Shown piece by piece: positions 20,531 to 29,484 of a stretch of 44,406 nucleotides of DNA; the stretch's first letter is position 1, and the number at the start of each line of letters is the position of its first letter. Under the pieces are notes generated by a model, which saw only the letters and a program-made list of their open reading frames with translations, was not told the origin of the DNA and did no database searches. Made by a program: the position numbers and the translations under genes. Origin of the DNA: Prevotellaceae bacterium (GTDB lineage: Bacteria > Bacteroidota > Bacteroidia > Bacteroidales > UBA932); the NCBI GenBank assembly GCA_031255755.1, contig JAIRRX010000143.1, positions 1 through 44,406 on the forward strand, in the 5' to 3' direction.

Positions 20531-21607
20531 TTATTCAATAACGGTTCCTCTTAATGCAATATTAGAAATTGGATTTGATGATATATTCGTTATAAGCTCA
20601 ATGTTAAAATCCTGTGGTCCTTTTAATGTTTTGGTATTCAAAACAACTTTTACAACTCCTTCTTCTCCTGGCTTCACTGCTTTCGGAAAAGTAATTTTCA
20701 AACTGCGACTATCATCATTTATCACATTAACTGCAAGTATTTCCAGATTAGCCTGACCTACATTTCTAAATTTATATTCGTTTGATACCATAGAACCTTG
20801 TTTGATATTGCTGAACATATAATTATTGTTCAGAAAATTTATAACAGGTTTTGTTGCGCTCTGGTTATTCGATGTTGACGGTATGAGTGTAATTGTCGAT
20901 GTCAAAGTTTCCTGTAATTTTTTACCGTTTACAGCAACTTCAATTTCATTGATTCTTGTACCGTACATCGCATTTTTTGTTGAAGTATATATTGCTTTGA
21001 TTACGCCTTTTTCTTTTGGCTGAAGTGTTACAGATTGAATTTTCAGATAATCTGGAACATTGCTGAAAGATATTTCAACAGGAATATCGCTGTTGTTATA
21101 AACCTTTATTTCGCTCGGTTTGCTTTCTTTCTCTGTTATGGCAACGCGAGCAAATGCAAATGTTTTTTCCGACAGTCTTATTCTTTCCTGCACCACAGGA
21201 AATTCTTCTTCAACAGTAAGCGGCGCTTTCATAACAACGCCTGATATTGTCAATGATATCATTTTAGGATCGCCGTTGCTTGTTATGTTCAGATTTTTCC
21301 TGAAAGAACCCACACGACCGATAGGGCGATATGTTGCATCAACAAATCCTTGCTGTCCCGGCGCTACCGGTTCTTTTGTCCACGCGGGAGTTGTACAGCC
21401 GCAGGATGTAGTTACATTCTGAATGGTAACGGGCGCATCGCCTTTATTTGTAAATACAAAGCGATGCGTTACATTTCCACCTTTTTCAGGAATGTTTCCG
21501 AAATTATGCGAAGGGTTGTTAAATGCTATTTTTCCTGTCTGCGCATTTGCCGTAAAGGCAAATGATAAAATTGCCGTTAATAATACCGATTTTAATAGAC
21601 TCTTCAT
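20531..21607 (-). CDS. Secreted DUF1573 protein, long paralogue
   Basis: Function unknown. The 358-residue protein starts at the ATG at 21607 with a signal peptide ending in FTANAQ. The first domain (about 23-125) is a DUF1573 immunoglobulin-like fold with the family hallmark TSCGCTTPAW. A middle region (about 128-240) is followed by a third, ASH/DUF1573-like domain (about 250-355, YMFSNIKQGS to NIALRGTVIE) that lacks the cysteines. The first domain is very similar to the shorter protein encoded just upstream, so the two arose by duplication. Such proteins in Bacteroidota are exported and suspected to act as binding or scaffold modules. Confidence 0.8.
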   Translation of the reverse strand: MKSLLKSVLLTAILSFAFTANAQTGKIAFNNPSHNFGNIPEKGGNVTHRFVFTNKGDAPVTIQNVTTSCGCTTPAWTKEPVAPGQQGFVDATYRPIGRVGSFRKNLNITSNGDPKMISLTISGVVMKAPLTVEEEFPVVQERIRLSEKTFAFARVAITEKESKPSEIKVYNNSDIPVEISFSNVPDYLKIQSVTLQPKEKGVIKAIYTSTKNAMYGTRINEIEVAVNGKKLQETLTSTITLIPSTSNNQSATKPVINFLNNNYMFSNIKQGSMVSNEYKFRNVGQANLEILAVNVINDDSRSLKITFPKAVKPGEEGVVKVVLNTKTLKGPQDFNIELITNISSNPISNIALRGTVIE

Positions 21608-21658
21608 TTTACGCAATATCAAAAGTTCATAAATTGAATCTTAATTGATGACTTGAAA

Positions 21659-22108
21659 TTAAGCGGTAGGAGTTACTTGTGCTTCCTCCGATTCGCTTGC
21701 AGCCGGAGTTTCTTCAACTTTGGGTTTTTCAACAACACTTCCCGATATTGTCAACATTATTGTTTGCGGGTCGCCATTGTTTGTTATCGTCAAACTTTTA
21801 TTAAATGGTCCTACAGTGGCAGAATTATATGTTGCATCAACAAAGCCTTTTTCGCCCGGAGCAACAGGTTCTTTTGTCCATGCAGGAGTTGTACAGCCGC
21901 AAGATGTTTTAACGTTTTGAATGGTAACAGGAGCATCTCCCTGATTGGTAAACTCAAAACGGTGCGTTATGCTTATTCCTTTTTGATTGTCCGTCCCAAA
22001 ATTGTGAGAATTACTGTCGAATACTATTTTTCCTGTTTGCGCGTTAACCGTTGAAAAGGCAAACACTAATGCTGTTAGTAACAGCGCTGATTTTAATAAA
22101 TTTTTCAT
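21659..22108 (-). CDS. Secreted DUF1573 protein, short paralogue
   Basis: Function unknown. A 149-residue exported protein with a signal peptide ending in TVNAQ, one DUF1573 domain (about 24-122) with the CGCTTPAW motif, and a low-complexity tail rich in E, P and T. Long runs of residues match the first domain of the adjacent long protein, including THRF-x-FTN-x-GDAPVTIQNV and AWTKEPVAPG. It is the first gene of the minus-strand group leading to meaB, separated from the long paralogue by 51 bases. Confidence 0.8.
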   Translation of the reverse strand: MKNLLKSALLLTALVFAFSTVNAQTGKIVFDSNSHNFGTDNQKGISITHRFEFTNQGDAPVTIQNVKTSCGCTTPAWTKEPVAPGEKGFVDATYNSATVGPFNKSLTITNNGDPQTIMLTISGSVVEKPKVEETPAASESEEAQVTPTA

Positions 22109-22163
22109 TTTACTTTAATTTTTAATTTATAATTTAATAAGTTTATAATTTTATTTTAAGCCA

Positions 22164-22171
22164 CAAAGTTA
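22164..22171 (-). promoter_or_regulatory. -7 box of the DUF1573-meaB group
   Basis: The minus strand reads TAACTTTG, an exact TAnnTTTG match 55 bases before the short paralogue ATG. No TTTG is seen at the -33 position. Confidence 0.4.
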
Positions 22172-22314
22172 CAATTTTAATATTTAATCAGTGGCATTTT
22201 TTATATTTTTAAATGTAATATTAGTTACTGTTAAATACAGTTAAATTACTTATTCTATTCGTCATTGAAATTCAATATTTTATCGTTAAAGTGTCAAACA
22301 TGTCGAATAATTAT

Positions 22315-22345
22315 TTTGATAAATTGAATGTTTGATATATTTTTG
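22315..22345 (+). promoter_or_regulatory. Promoter of the ferredoxin gene
   Basis: TTTG (22315-22318), a 19-base spacer and TATTTTTG (22338-22345) give a full match to the Bacteroidota housekeeping promoter. The predicted start near 22351 leaves a leader of about 23 bases. Confidence 0.75.
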
Positions 22346-22373
22346 CAAGATGTTTAATTAAAAATTTAATAAA

Positions 22374-22544
22374 ATGGCTTACAAAATTAACGAAGACGAA
22401 TGTACGGCTTGCGGAACGTGTTCAGGCGAATGTCCTGTTGAAGCGATTGTTCCGGGAGATGTTTACACCATTGACGCAACCATTTGTACAAGTTGTGGAA
22501 CTTGTGCCGATGCGTGTCCGGTTTCAGCTATCTGTCCGGAATAG
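22374..22544 (+). CDS. 2[4Fe-4S] ferredoxin
   Basis: A 56-residue small electron carrier of the clostridial type, used by pyruvate:ferredoxin oxidoreductase-like and hydrogenase-like enzymes. It begins MAYKINEDECTACGTC and has two complete cluster motifs: Cys10-x2-Cys13-x2-Cys16-x3-Cys20-Pro and Cys38-x2-Cys41-x2-Cys44-x3-Cys48-Pro. A further cysteine, Cys54, lies near the C-terminus (SAICPE). The protein is acidic and typical in length. It has its own promoter and terminator, so it is monocistronic and probably strongly expressed. Confidence 0.95.
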   Translation: MAYKINEDECTACGTCSGECPVEAIVPGDVYTIDATICTSCGTCADACPVSAICPE

Positions 22545-22569
22545 ACGCGATGCTGTTTTTGAATATTTG

Positions 22570-22604
22570 AATGGTCGTTGCTTTTTGTAGCGACCATTTT
22601 TATT
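22570..22604 (+). terminator. Terminator of the ferredoxin gene
   Basis: aatggtcg (22570-22577) pairs with cgaccatt (22591-22598), with a 13-base T-rich loop, and is followed by a T-run. It starts 26 bases after the ferredoxin stop. Confidence 0.75.
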
Positions 22605-22683
22605 CCGACAATGCGCCGTTCATTCCAGCCGAATGTCTGTTTATTCGGGCGAACGTATTGTTAATCCTGCCAAACATGATTTC
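22602..22683. repeat. Degenerate 20-21-bp repeat, four units
   Basis: Four successive segments beginning at 22602, 22622, 22643 and 22664 share a rough pattern ATTCC-n-GCCGAA-n-GT-n-TGTTT. The units are diverged and the match is by eye. They sit immediately after the ferredoxin terminator, and their period resembles that of the 21-bp array at 11.4 kb, although the sequence is different. Confidence 0.35.
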
Positions 22684-23053
22684 ATTTTCATATTATTATT
22701 ACGTTTATTTATTATGAATTTAATGTTTTCACACATAAGACGTATGACAGCCCATAATGTTACAAAATAATCAAAAAAATACATTGCCGCAAAAGTATTG
22801 ACTTAATAATTTAATCATTGTAATTATTTTGAATCTGCCTTAATATTCAGTTTGTCAATATTTTTGTATTTGTCGGAATTTCAATAACAGAAATTGAAAA
22901 ATTCACCGACATCATAACAAAAAGTAATCATTTATTTTGGAAATATTGAAATATATTTTAAAAAATGGTGAGATAATACGTTTAAACAATAGTATTAATA
23001 TACGATTTATAAAAAATCTGTTTGCAAACAAATTGTCGCTATAAAATGACTAA
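22684..23053. other. AT-rich convergent intergenic region
   Basis: Between the ferredoxin terminator and repeat and the 3' end of nhaA. There is no ORF of note and no clear terminator for nhaA; the palindrome gtttgcaaac at 23020-23029 has no loop or T-run. Confidence 0.5.
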
Positions 23054-24421
23054 TCACATCTTTTTCTTTTTTGTTGATAAAGTTGCTGTTACTCCCAATA
23101 TTCCTGCGACAAGCGAAGATATTAATATTGCAATTTTTGCCGTATCGGTGTAACTTTGATGCTCAAACGCCAGATTGCTTACAAACATCGACATCGTAAA
23201 TCCTATGCCTGCAAATATTCCTGCATTGAGCAGTAATCTGTAATTCATTCCATCCGAAAATTTTGACATACCTGATTTTACCATTATAAAACCAAACAAA
23301 AATATTCCTGCCGGTTTTCCGATTATCAGTCCAAAAATTATTCCGAGTGATACATCACTGAAAATATCAACTATATTGAAATTAATAACAACTCCTGCAT
23401 TAGCCAAAGCAAATATTGGCATTATCACATACATTGAAAATCCATGCAGCGACGAGTCTAATTTCTGCATCGGCGATGATACTTTTACTATTTCCGACCT
23501 CATTGCATTTATAACATCAAGACATTCCTGATTGGCTAAAATTGTTTTGTTTTCGGTATAGTGTTTTCTGAATTTTCGTACTAAAAAATTTGTATGCGCA
23601 TAAAATTTTGTTCCGCTTATGCGTGTGCGCGTAGGTATAATCGAAGCAAGTAAAATTCCCGAAACCGTTGCATGTATGCCTGACTGTAATACCAAAAACC
23701 AAAGAATTATACCAGATATTAAATAGATAAATGTATGACGTATCTGTAATGAATTTAATGCAAATACGATAGCCATTACCATAGCGGCAATAAGCAGCAT
23801 GTCAAAATGAAGCGCATGAGTCGGATAAAATACTGCAATTACAATAATTGCGCCAAGATCGTCTGCAATGGCAAGCGCAATAAGAAATATTTTCATCGAA
23901 ACGGGAACACGTTTTCCCAAAAGCGAAAGAACGCCTGTTGCAAATGCAATATCGGTTGCAGTCGGTATTCCCCAACCGCATATAGTTTCAGGCGAATTGA
24001 TATTGAAAGCAAAATATATCACAGCAGGCATGAACATTCCGCCAATTGCAGCGGCTATGGGTAAACTTGATTTTCGCAGTGATGAAAGTTCGCCAACCAT
24101 TATTTCGCGTTTTATTTCAAGACTTACGACAAAAAAGAAAATCATCATCAATCCATCGTTTATCCAGTCACGCAGAGACATTTTTTGAACAAAATCACCT
24201 ATTGATATTGTAAGTTCTTTTTCCCATACCGCATTCAAATTAAACAATTGCGGAAAATTGGCAAGTATAAGCGCAGTGATGGTTGCAAAAAACAGTAATA
24301 ATCCTCCTGTTGCCTCCTTGTGAAAAAAATGCGAAAAACTGTCTCTTATTTTTCTTTCACGTTTATATAGCCAGTAATGTTTTCGTATTTTTTGTAATCG
24401 TTCCTGTAATATGCTTGACAT
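23054..24421 (-). CDS. nhaA: Na+/H+ antiporter
   Basis: Inner-membrane antiporter that exports Na+ in exchange for protons, for pH and salt balance. The 455-residue protein has about 11-12 hydrophobic segments. The paired aspartates of the NhaA ion site are in ALAIADDLGAI, and the TATDIAFATGVL assembly region and the C-terminal GIGFTMSMFVSNLAF segment are also conserved. A charged N-terminal tail of about 35 residues precedes the first family block (HKEATGGLLLF). It starts 29 bases after the agmatinase-family gene ends, so the two may share a transcript. Confidence 0.95.
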   Translation of the reverse strand: MSSILQERLQKIRKHYWLYKRERKIRDSFSHFFHKEATGGLLLFFATITALILANFPQLFNLNAVWEKELTISIGDFVQKMSLRDWINDGLMMIFFFVVSLEIKREIMVGELSSLRKSSLPIAAAIGGMFMPAVIYFAFNINSPETICGWGIPTATDIAFATGVLSLLGKRVPVSMKIFLIALAIADDLGAIIVIAVFYPTHALHFDMLLIAAMVMAIVFALNSLQIRHTFIYLISGIILWFLVLQSGIHATVSGILLASIIPTRTRISGTKFYAHTNFLVRKFRKHYTENKTILANQECLDVINAMRSEIVKVSSPMQKLDSSLHGFSMYVIMPIFALANAGVVINFNIVDIFSDVSLGIIFGLIIGKPAGIFLFGFIMVKSGMSKFSDGMNYRLLLNAGIFAGIGFTMSMFVSNLAFEHQSYTDTAKIAILISSLVAGILGVTATLSTKKKKM

Positions 24422-24450
24422 TGGATATAAGTAAAATCAGTAAAAAAAGA

Positions 24451-25494
24451 TTATTTATTTGACAAATGTGTAAGACAGCAGATTTTATATAACATTCGCG
24501 CTCCTACGTTTGCATCAAACTCATCATTGTCGTTATTAGGATTCGGAGCGACTTCGCAAATATCAAAGCCTACAATTCGCCGCCCGGATTTGGACAGTAT
24601 CCGCAAAAGATAATGAGCCTGCTGAAACGACAAACCTCCCGGAACAGGCGTCCCTGTGTGCGGACAAAGTTCGGGGCTTAATCCGTCAATATCAAAACTT
24701 ATATAAACATTTTGAGGCAAATGATTTATAATATCGTTACAAAGCGATTTCCATGTCTGTTCGCCGCTTAACAGTTGTTCGCTGATATAAAAATCCGTAT
24801 ATGATTTTATTTTCTCGCTGTTTGAAATAAAATCGGCTTCATCATTACAAAAATCACGAATTCCGACCTGCACAAGTTTTGCAATATTTTCACATTTTGT
24901 CATTGCGTTATACATTATCGAAGCATGTGAATATTCAAAACCTTCGTAACTACGGCGCAAATCGGCATGTGCATCAATATGCAATATTCCGAAACTGTCG
25001 TATTTTTCGTTTAAAAGTTTTATCAATCCGAAAGGAACGCTATGTTCGCCGCCAACTATTCCCACAATTTTGCCTTCTTCGTAATATTTTTTTGAACGTT
25101 CATAAACCCAACTGTTTAATTTTTCGGATCCTTTGTTGATTAAATTCAATTTATGTATAAGCGATATGTCGCCGCTTTTTCCGCCGTTCTCAAGATATTC
25201 TATAACTTTTTCGGCTTTCTTACGCAGTTCCGCCGATTCATTAAATATTTCTTCATTATATTGATGCGTTCCTATTTTTATTTCCCATGCATTTTTGACA
25301 TCAACATCATACAAATCAATTTGCAATGATGCGTTAATGATTTGTTTCGGTGCATTCGCCGTTCCTGCTCGATATGATGTGGTAACATCCCATGGCGCCG
25401 ATATTAATATTATTTCCGATTCATCAACACGATATGGAAGTGCAAAAAAATTACCGTTTGGCATGCCTGTATCATTAGGGTTGAAATTTTCCAT
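24451..25494 (-). CDS. Agmatinase/arginase family (ureohydrolase) protein
   Basis: A binuclear-manganese ureohydrolase of the agmatinase, arginase and formimidoylglutamase superfamily. These enzymes release urea or formamide from guanidino or formimino substrates. The 347-residue protein shows the metal-ligand motifs GGEHS, DAHAD and SFDID and the C-terminal DICEVAPN. In the third block the usual LDP is LSP (DIDGLSPELCP), a small deviation that should not remove a metal ligand. The ATG at 25494 is used because the longer ORF starts with a TTG inside the -7 box. The substrate is uncertain, since no arginine decarboxylase or histidine-degradation gene is adjacent. Confidence 0.85.
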   Translation of the reverse strand: MENFNPNDTGMPNGNFFALPYRVDESEIILISAPWDVTTSYRAGTANAPKQIINASLQIDLYDVDVKNAWEIKIGTHQYNEEIFNESAELRKKAEKVIEYLENGGKSGDISLIHKLNLINKGSEKLNSWVYERSKKYYEEGKIVGIVGGEHSVPFGLIKLLNEKYDSFGILHIDAHADLRRSYEGFEYSHASIMYNAMTKCENIAKLVQVGIRDFCNDEADFISNSEKIKSYTDFYISEQLLSGEQTWKSLCNDIINHLPQNVYISFDIDGLSPELCPHTGTPVPGGLSFQQAHYLLRILSKSGRRIVGFDICEVAPNPNNDNDEFDANVGARMLYKICCLTHLSNK

Positions 25495-25512
25495 ATTTTT
25501 CAAAAAGTTTGA

Positions 25513-25520
25513 CAAAGATA
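25513..25520 (-). promoter_or_regulatory. -7 box of the agmatinase-nhaA promoter
   Basis: The minus strand reads TATCTTTG, an exact TAnnTTTG match 18 bases before the ATG at 25494. No TTTG is found at the -33 position. Confidence 0.4.
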
Positions 25521-25542
25521 CGTAATTTTCGATAAAAATAAC

Positions 25543-25550
25543 TAACTTTG
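25543..25550 (+). promoter_or_regulatory. -7 box of the metallo-beta-lactamase-fold gene
   Basis: TAACTTTG matches TAnnTTTG and lies 31 bases before the ATG. It is divergent from the leftward -7 box, 22 bases away in the same 87-base gap. Confidence 0.45.
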
Positions 25551-25581
25551 TACGTTAAAAAATTTATTAATCTGTTATGTT

Positions 25582-26448
25582 ATGAAAAAATATTTTACAT
25601 TATCATTATTATTTGTTTCGATTATGGTTACAACTGTTACAGCGCAAGAAAACGCTAACATTTTTAAATTTGTTATCGGAAATTTTGAGATAACAACACT
25701 TTCGGAAGGACAGCAAAAAGGCGTAAGCTCGATATTAATTGATGTTTCGTCTGAAATTATTGAAAAATATGCTCCTGATGGAACATTTCCATCTGCCTGC
25801 AATGCCTTTCTTGTAAAAACTTCCGATAAAAAAATTCTTGTTGATGCAGGATTTGGAAGAAATTTATTTGAAAATCTAAACTCGCAGAATGTTACTCCTG
25901 AAGAAATTGATGTGATTTTGCTTACACACATGCACGGCGACCATATTGGCGGGTTATTGCGAGATGGAAAAATCGCCTTCCCAAATGCACGATTATATAT
26001 TGCTAAACCCGAACATGATTACTGGATGAACAGTAATTTGCGCGGAGGCGAACAGGCGCGTAATGTTATAAAAGCATACAAAAACAAACTTCATCTGTTC
26101 AATCCTGTTGATTTGCAAAATCAGACAAAAGAACTGTTAAGCGGAATCAGTGCAATCGCCGCATACGGACACACGCCGGGACATACGGCATTTTTGTTGA
26201 AATCTGATAATTTGCAATTTCTGATATGGGGCGATCTCACTCATGCGATGGCTGTGCAGATGCCACACCCCGAAATTGCAGTTACTTATGATGTTAATCC
26301 CGATGATGCAATAATTGCACGGAAAAAGATACTTGAATATGTCGAAAAAAACAAAATACCGGTAGCAGGCATGCATATTGCCTTTCCTGCAATGGGTAAT
26401 GTTAAAACAAGCACAACCGAAGGATACGAATTTCAACCGTATTATTAA
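25582..26448 (+). CDS. Secreted metallo-beta-lactamase-fold hydrolase
   Basis: An exported hydrolase of 288 residues: a signal peptide ending in TVTAQ is followed by a metallo-beta-lactamase fold. The dinuclear zinc motif HxHxDH is intact (HMHGDH at residues 116-121), followed by the second histidine in GHTPGHTA and an aspartate in WGDLTH. The layout resembles lactonase-like and other small-molecule MBL hydrolases more than true beta-lactamases, but the substrate cannot be read. It has its own promoter and no operon partner. Confidence 0.85.
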   Translation: MKKYFTLSLLFVSIMVTTVTAQENANIFKFVIGNFEITTLSEGQQKGVSSILIDVSSEIIEKYAPDGTFPSACNAFLVKTSDKKILVDAGFGRNLFENLNSQNVTPEEIDVILLTHMHGDHIGGLLRDGKIAFPNARLYIAKPEHDYWMNSNLRGGEQARNVIKAYKNKLHLFNPVDLQNQTKELLSGISAIAAYGHTPGHTAFLLKSDNLQFLIWGDLTHAMAVQMPHPEIAVTYDVNPDDAIIARKKILEYVEKNKIPVAGMHIAFPAMGNVKTSTTEGYEFQPYY

Positions 26449-26473
26449 TACGTATGCAATTTAATACTTGGTT

Positions 26474-26505
26474 TTTGTGTCATTATTCAAAAAATATTAT
26501 TTTTG
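26474..26505 (+). promoter_or_regulatory. pgi promoter
   Basis: TTTG (26474-26477), a 20-base spacer and TATTTTTG (26498-26505) form a full Bacteroidota promoter. The predicted start near 26511 leaves a leader of about 48 bases. Confidence 0.7.
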
Positions 26506-26558
26506 CATTAATATTTAAATTAATATACATATAATAAAAAATAATAATTCAAAAAACC

Positions 26559-27851
26559 ATGAAATTATCAGTAAAAAATATTCACAACTTTGTATCCGAA
26601 GATGAGATTTTAGCATTGAAAGCAGATGCGGAACAAAGCCTTAAAATGTTGCATAATAAAACTGGATGTGGCAATGATTTTCTTGGCTGGGTAAATCTGC
26701 CATCACAAATCAGCCAAAGTGATGTTGATGATATTCAAGCCACAGCCGATAAACTTTCAAAATTAGCCGATGTTGTAATTGTAATAGGAATAGGCGGTTC
26801 GTATCTCGGCGCAAAATCTGTTATTGAAGCCTTATCGCACAGTTTCGGCTATTTACAAACAGAACGAAAACATCCTGCTGTAATTTTTGCAGGACAAAAC
26901 ATTAGCGAAGATTATGCTTTTGAATTGTTGGAAACGATTAAGGGACACCGCGTTGCCGCAGTTGTAATTTCAAAATCGGGAACAACTATCGAACCTGCAA
27001 TCACATTCCGTTTGATTAAAAAATATATCGAAGATGCCTGTGGCATCGAAGCGGCGCGTGAACGTATTATTGCCGTTACCGATAAGGCGCGCGGAGCAAT
27101 GAATACAATAGCCCAAAAGCACGGTTACAAAATGTTTGCAATTCCCGACGATGTAGGAGGACGTTTTTCGGTGCTTACGCCTGTCGGACTTTTGCCTGTC
27201 GCCATTGCTGGTTTTGATATAAAAAAACTTGTAGAAGGCGCTGCCGATATGGAAAAGGCTACAGATGCAAGTACTGCTTTTGAACAAAATCAGGCATGTA
27301 TTTATGCTGCTGCTCGAAACGCTTTATATCGAAAAGGAAAGAATATTGAAATATTAGCTAATTTCAATCCCAAACTTCATTCGTTTGCCGAATGGTGGAA
27401 ACAACTTTATGGCGAAAGCGAAGGTAAAAACGGGAAAGGCATATTTCCTGCAAGCGTCAACTTTACAACTGATTTACATTCACTTGGGCAATATATTCAG
27501 GATGGCAAACGCATGTTATTTGAAACTGTTTTGAGTGTAGAAAGTCCAAAACATAAACTTACCGTACCTGCCGACGAAGAAAATATTGATGATTTGAATT
27601 TTATTGCAAACAAACGCATTGATGAGATAAATAAATGCGCCGAAGAAGGAACAGTACTTGCTCACATTGACGGCGGTGTGCCTAATATTCACATATCTAT
27701 TCCGGAAATCAGCGAATATAATCTCGGACAGTTGATTTATTTTTTTGAAAAAGCATGCGGTATAAGCGGTTACATGCTTGGAGTAAATCCTTTCGACCAG
27801 CCGGGCGTTGAAGCATACAAAAAAAATATGTTCCGACTGCTTGGAAAATAA
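26559..27851 (+). CDS. pgi: Glucose-6-phosphate isomerase
   Basis: Interconverts glucose-6-phosphate and fructose-6-phosphate in glycolysis and gluconeogenesis. At 430 residues it belongs to the short bacterial PGI group. Visible blocks are [17 protein letters not shown], the phosphate-binding [10 protein letters not shown], the [17 protein letters not shown] signature and the C-terminal [12 protein letters not shown] with the active-site lysine. The gene is monocistronic with its own promoter and converges on the symporter gene; I see no strong terminator in the 103-base gap. Confidence 0.96.
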   Translation: MKLSVKNIHNFVSEDEILALKADAEQSLKMLHNKTGCGNDFLGWVNLPSQISQSDVDDIQATADKLSKLADVVIVIGIGGSYLGAKSVIEALSHSFGYLQTERKHPAVIFAGQNISEDYAFELLETIKGHRVAAVVISKSGTTIEPAITFRLIKKYIEDACGIEAARERIIAVTDKARGAMNTIAQKHGYKMFAIPDDVGGRFSVLTPVGLLPVAIAGFDIKKLVEGAADMEKATDASTAFEQNQACIYAAARNALYRKGKNIEILANFNPKLHSFAEWWKQLYGESEGKNGKGIFPASVNFTTDLHSLGQYIQDGKRMLFETVLSVESPKHKLTVPADEENIDDLNFIANKRIDEINKCAEEGTVLAHIDGGVPNIHISIPEISEYNLGQLIYFFEKACGISGYMLGVNPFDQPGVEAYKKNMFRLLGK

Positions 27852-27954
27852 TGCCAAGTCTGTGATATGTTTTGTTTTACATGATATACAAAAGAAATCA
27901 TAAACAAAGTTTGTTTTTCAATCTGCTTACATATTGATTATATTTTAATATTCA

Positions 27955-29361
27955 TTAATGTTTGATTATCTCATCATCCGAATATTTATCAATATTGTTG
28001 TTGCGTAAATATTTTTTTGTTTCGGCGACAACAACTCCGCTCAATAATATCAAAGCAATCAGATTAGGTATTGCCATCAAACCGTTGGTTATATCCGCAA
28101 AATTCCAAATTAAATCCAACGAAAAAACAGCGCCTGAAAAAACCATTATCAAATAAGCAATTTTATAAGGTAATATTGCTTTTCGACCGAAAAGGTATTC
28201 GATTGATTTTTCGGCATAATACGACCAGCCTATGATTGTTGTAAAAGCAAACATTAAAAGCGCCAGTCCAAGAATTGTTTTGCCGAAAGGAATTTCCGAA
28301 AAAGCGAGTTGCGTAAGTTCAAAACCTGTAGCGCCGGACTTCCATGCGCCTGTATTTATAATAACCAAACCTGTGAGAGCGCACACAACAACGGTATCCC
28401 AAAATGTTCCAGAAGACGAAACCAAAGCTTGTCGCACAGGATTACGGGTACGTGCGGCGGCTGCAACAATAGCAGCAGAACCAAGTCCCGATTCGTTTGA
28501 AAACAGTCCGCGAGCAACGCCATAACGCGCAGCAAGCATTATTATTACGCCTGCCGCTCCACCGCCTGCGGCTTCAAACGAAAATGCCTGATTGAAAATT
28601 AATTTTACAGTATCAATTAATGTTTCGTAACCTGAAATCAATATCAGCAAACATCCCGAAACATAAAAAAACGCCATAAAAGGAACTACACTCTGACTTA
28701 CCCGCGCAATACTTTTTATTCCTCCTATAATTACCATTCCTGCAATTATTGCCAAAACAAGTCCTGTTAAAATTTTGGTTTCAACAACCAATCCTAAAAT
28801 ATTTACTTCTGATACAAGATTGAAAGTCGTAAAAACAGCATCTTTTATTGAATTTGACTGTGTTGATGAACCAATTCCAAAAGCAGCCAGAGCAGCAAAC
28901 GAAGCAAACATTATTCCTAAAATTTTCCCTGCTTTCTTATTTTTCAAACCGTATTGCAGATAATACATAGGTCCGCCGGCTATGCTGCCGTCTTTGCGCA
29001 ATGTTCTGTATTTCACGGAGAGCAATCCTTCGGCGTATTTTGTTGCTATTCCCAAGAAACCTGTCAGCCATATCCACATTATAGCGCCCGGACCGCCAAG
29101 CGCTATCGCAGTGGCTACGCCTACTATGTTTCCTGTGCCTATTGTTGCTGCAAGCGCCGTTGCCAATGCGCTGAACTGACTTACATCGCCGTGCGATTCT
29201 TTGTCGCGCATAACAGAAAGACGAATAGATTTGCCGATATATCGCTGTATAAAACCAAGCCTGACCGTTAAAAAAACATGCGTTCCAAACAGAAGTATTA
29301 AAAGAGGCCATCCCCATAACCATGAGGATAAATCAGCAATAAATTTAGAAATGTCTGCCAT
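27955..29361 (-). CDS. Alanine or glycine:sodium symporter (AGCS family)
   Basis: Inner-membrane transporter that takes up alanine or glycine with Na+. The 468-residue protein has about ten or more hydrophobic segments. It carries AGCS-family blocks GTGNIVGVATAIALGGPGAIMW near residue 80, GSIAGGPMYYL near residue 130, and GLFSNESGLGSAAI in the middle. The same cell has NhaA, which would help maintain the sodium gradient. Its -7 box lies in the divergent gap with the small membrane protein gene. Confidence 0.92.
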   Translation of the reverse strand: MADISKFIADLSSWLWGWPLLILLFGTHVFLTVRLGFIQRYIGKSIRLSVMRDKESHGDVSQFSALATALAATIGTGNIVGVATAIALGGPGAIMWIWLTGFLGIATKYAEGLLSVKYRTLRKDGSIAGGPMYYLQYGLKNKKAGKILGIMFASFAALAAFGIGSSTQSNSIKDAVFTTFNLVSEVNILGLVVETKILTGLVLAIIAGMVIIGGIKSIARVSQSVVPFMAFFYVSGCLLILISGYETLIDTVKLIFNQAFSFEAAGGGAAGVIIMLAARYGVARGLFSNESGLGSAAIVAAAARTRNPVRQALVSSSGTFWDTVVVCALTGLVIINTGAWKSGATGFELTQLAFSEIPFGKTILGLALLMFAFTTIIGWSYYAEKSIEYLFGRKAILPYKIAYLIMVFSGAVFSLDLIWNFADITNGLMAIPNLIALILLSGVVVAETKKYLRNNNIDKYSDDEIIKH

Positions 29362-29383
29362 AGTATTTTTATTATGTGATGCG

Positions 29384-29391
29384 CAAAGATA
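29384..29391 (-). promoter_or_regulatory. -7 box of the symporter gene
   Basis: The minus strand reads TATCTTTG, matching TAnnTTTG, 22 bases before the symporter ATG. No clear -33 box is seen. Confidence 0.4.
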
Positions 29392-29434
29392 ATTTTTTTT
29401 TGTTAAGAAAATATAATTAGTTAAAAAAAATATA

Positions 29435-29442
29435 TATCTTTG
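29435..29442 (+). promoter_or_regulatory. -7 box of the small membrane protein gene
   Basis: TATCTTTG matches TAnnTTTG and lies 42 bases before the ATG at 29485. No TTTG is seen at the -33 position. Confidence 0.4.
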
Positions 29443-29484
29443 CTGTTGATAAAAATATTAATGTTTTAATTAAAATAACGAGTT

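Noticed and set aside
23020..23029. Palindrome gtttgcaaac near the nhaA stop as a terminator
   Set aside because: It has no loop and no T-run; common as a chance palindrome.
27902..27916. Palindrome aaacaaagtttgttt between pgi and the symporter as a terminator
   Set aside because: The loop would be a single base and the stem is all A/T except two pairs, so a stable hairpin is unlikely.
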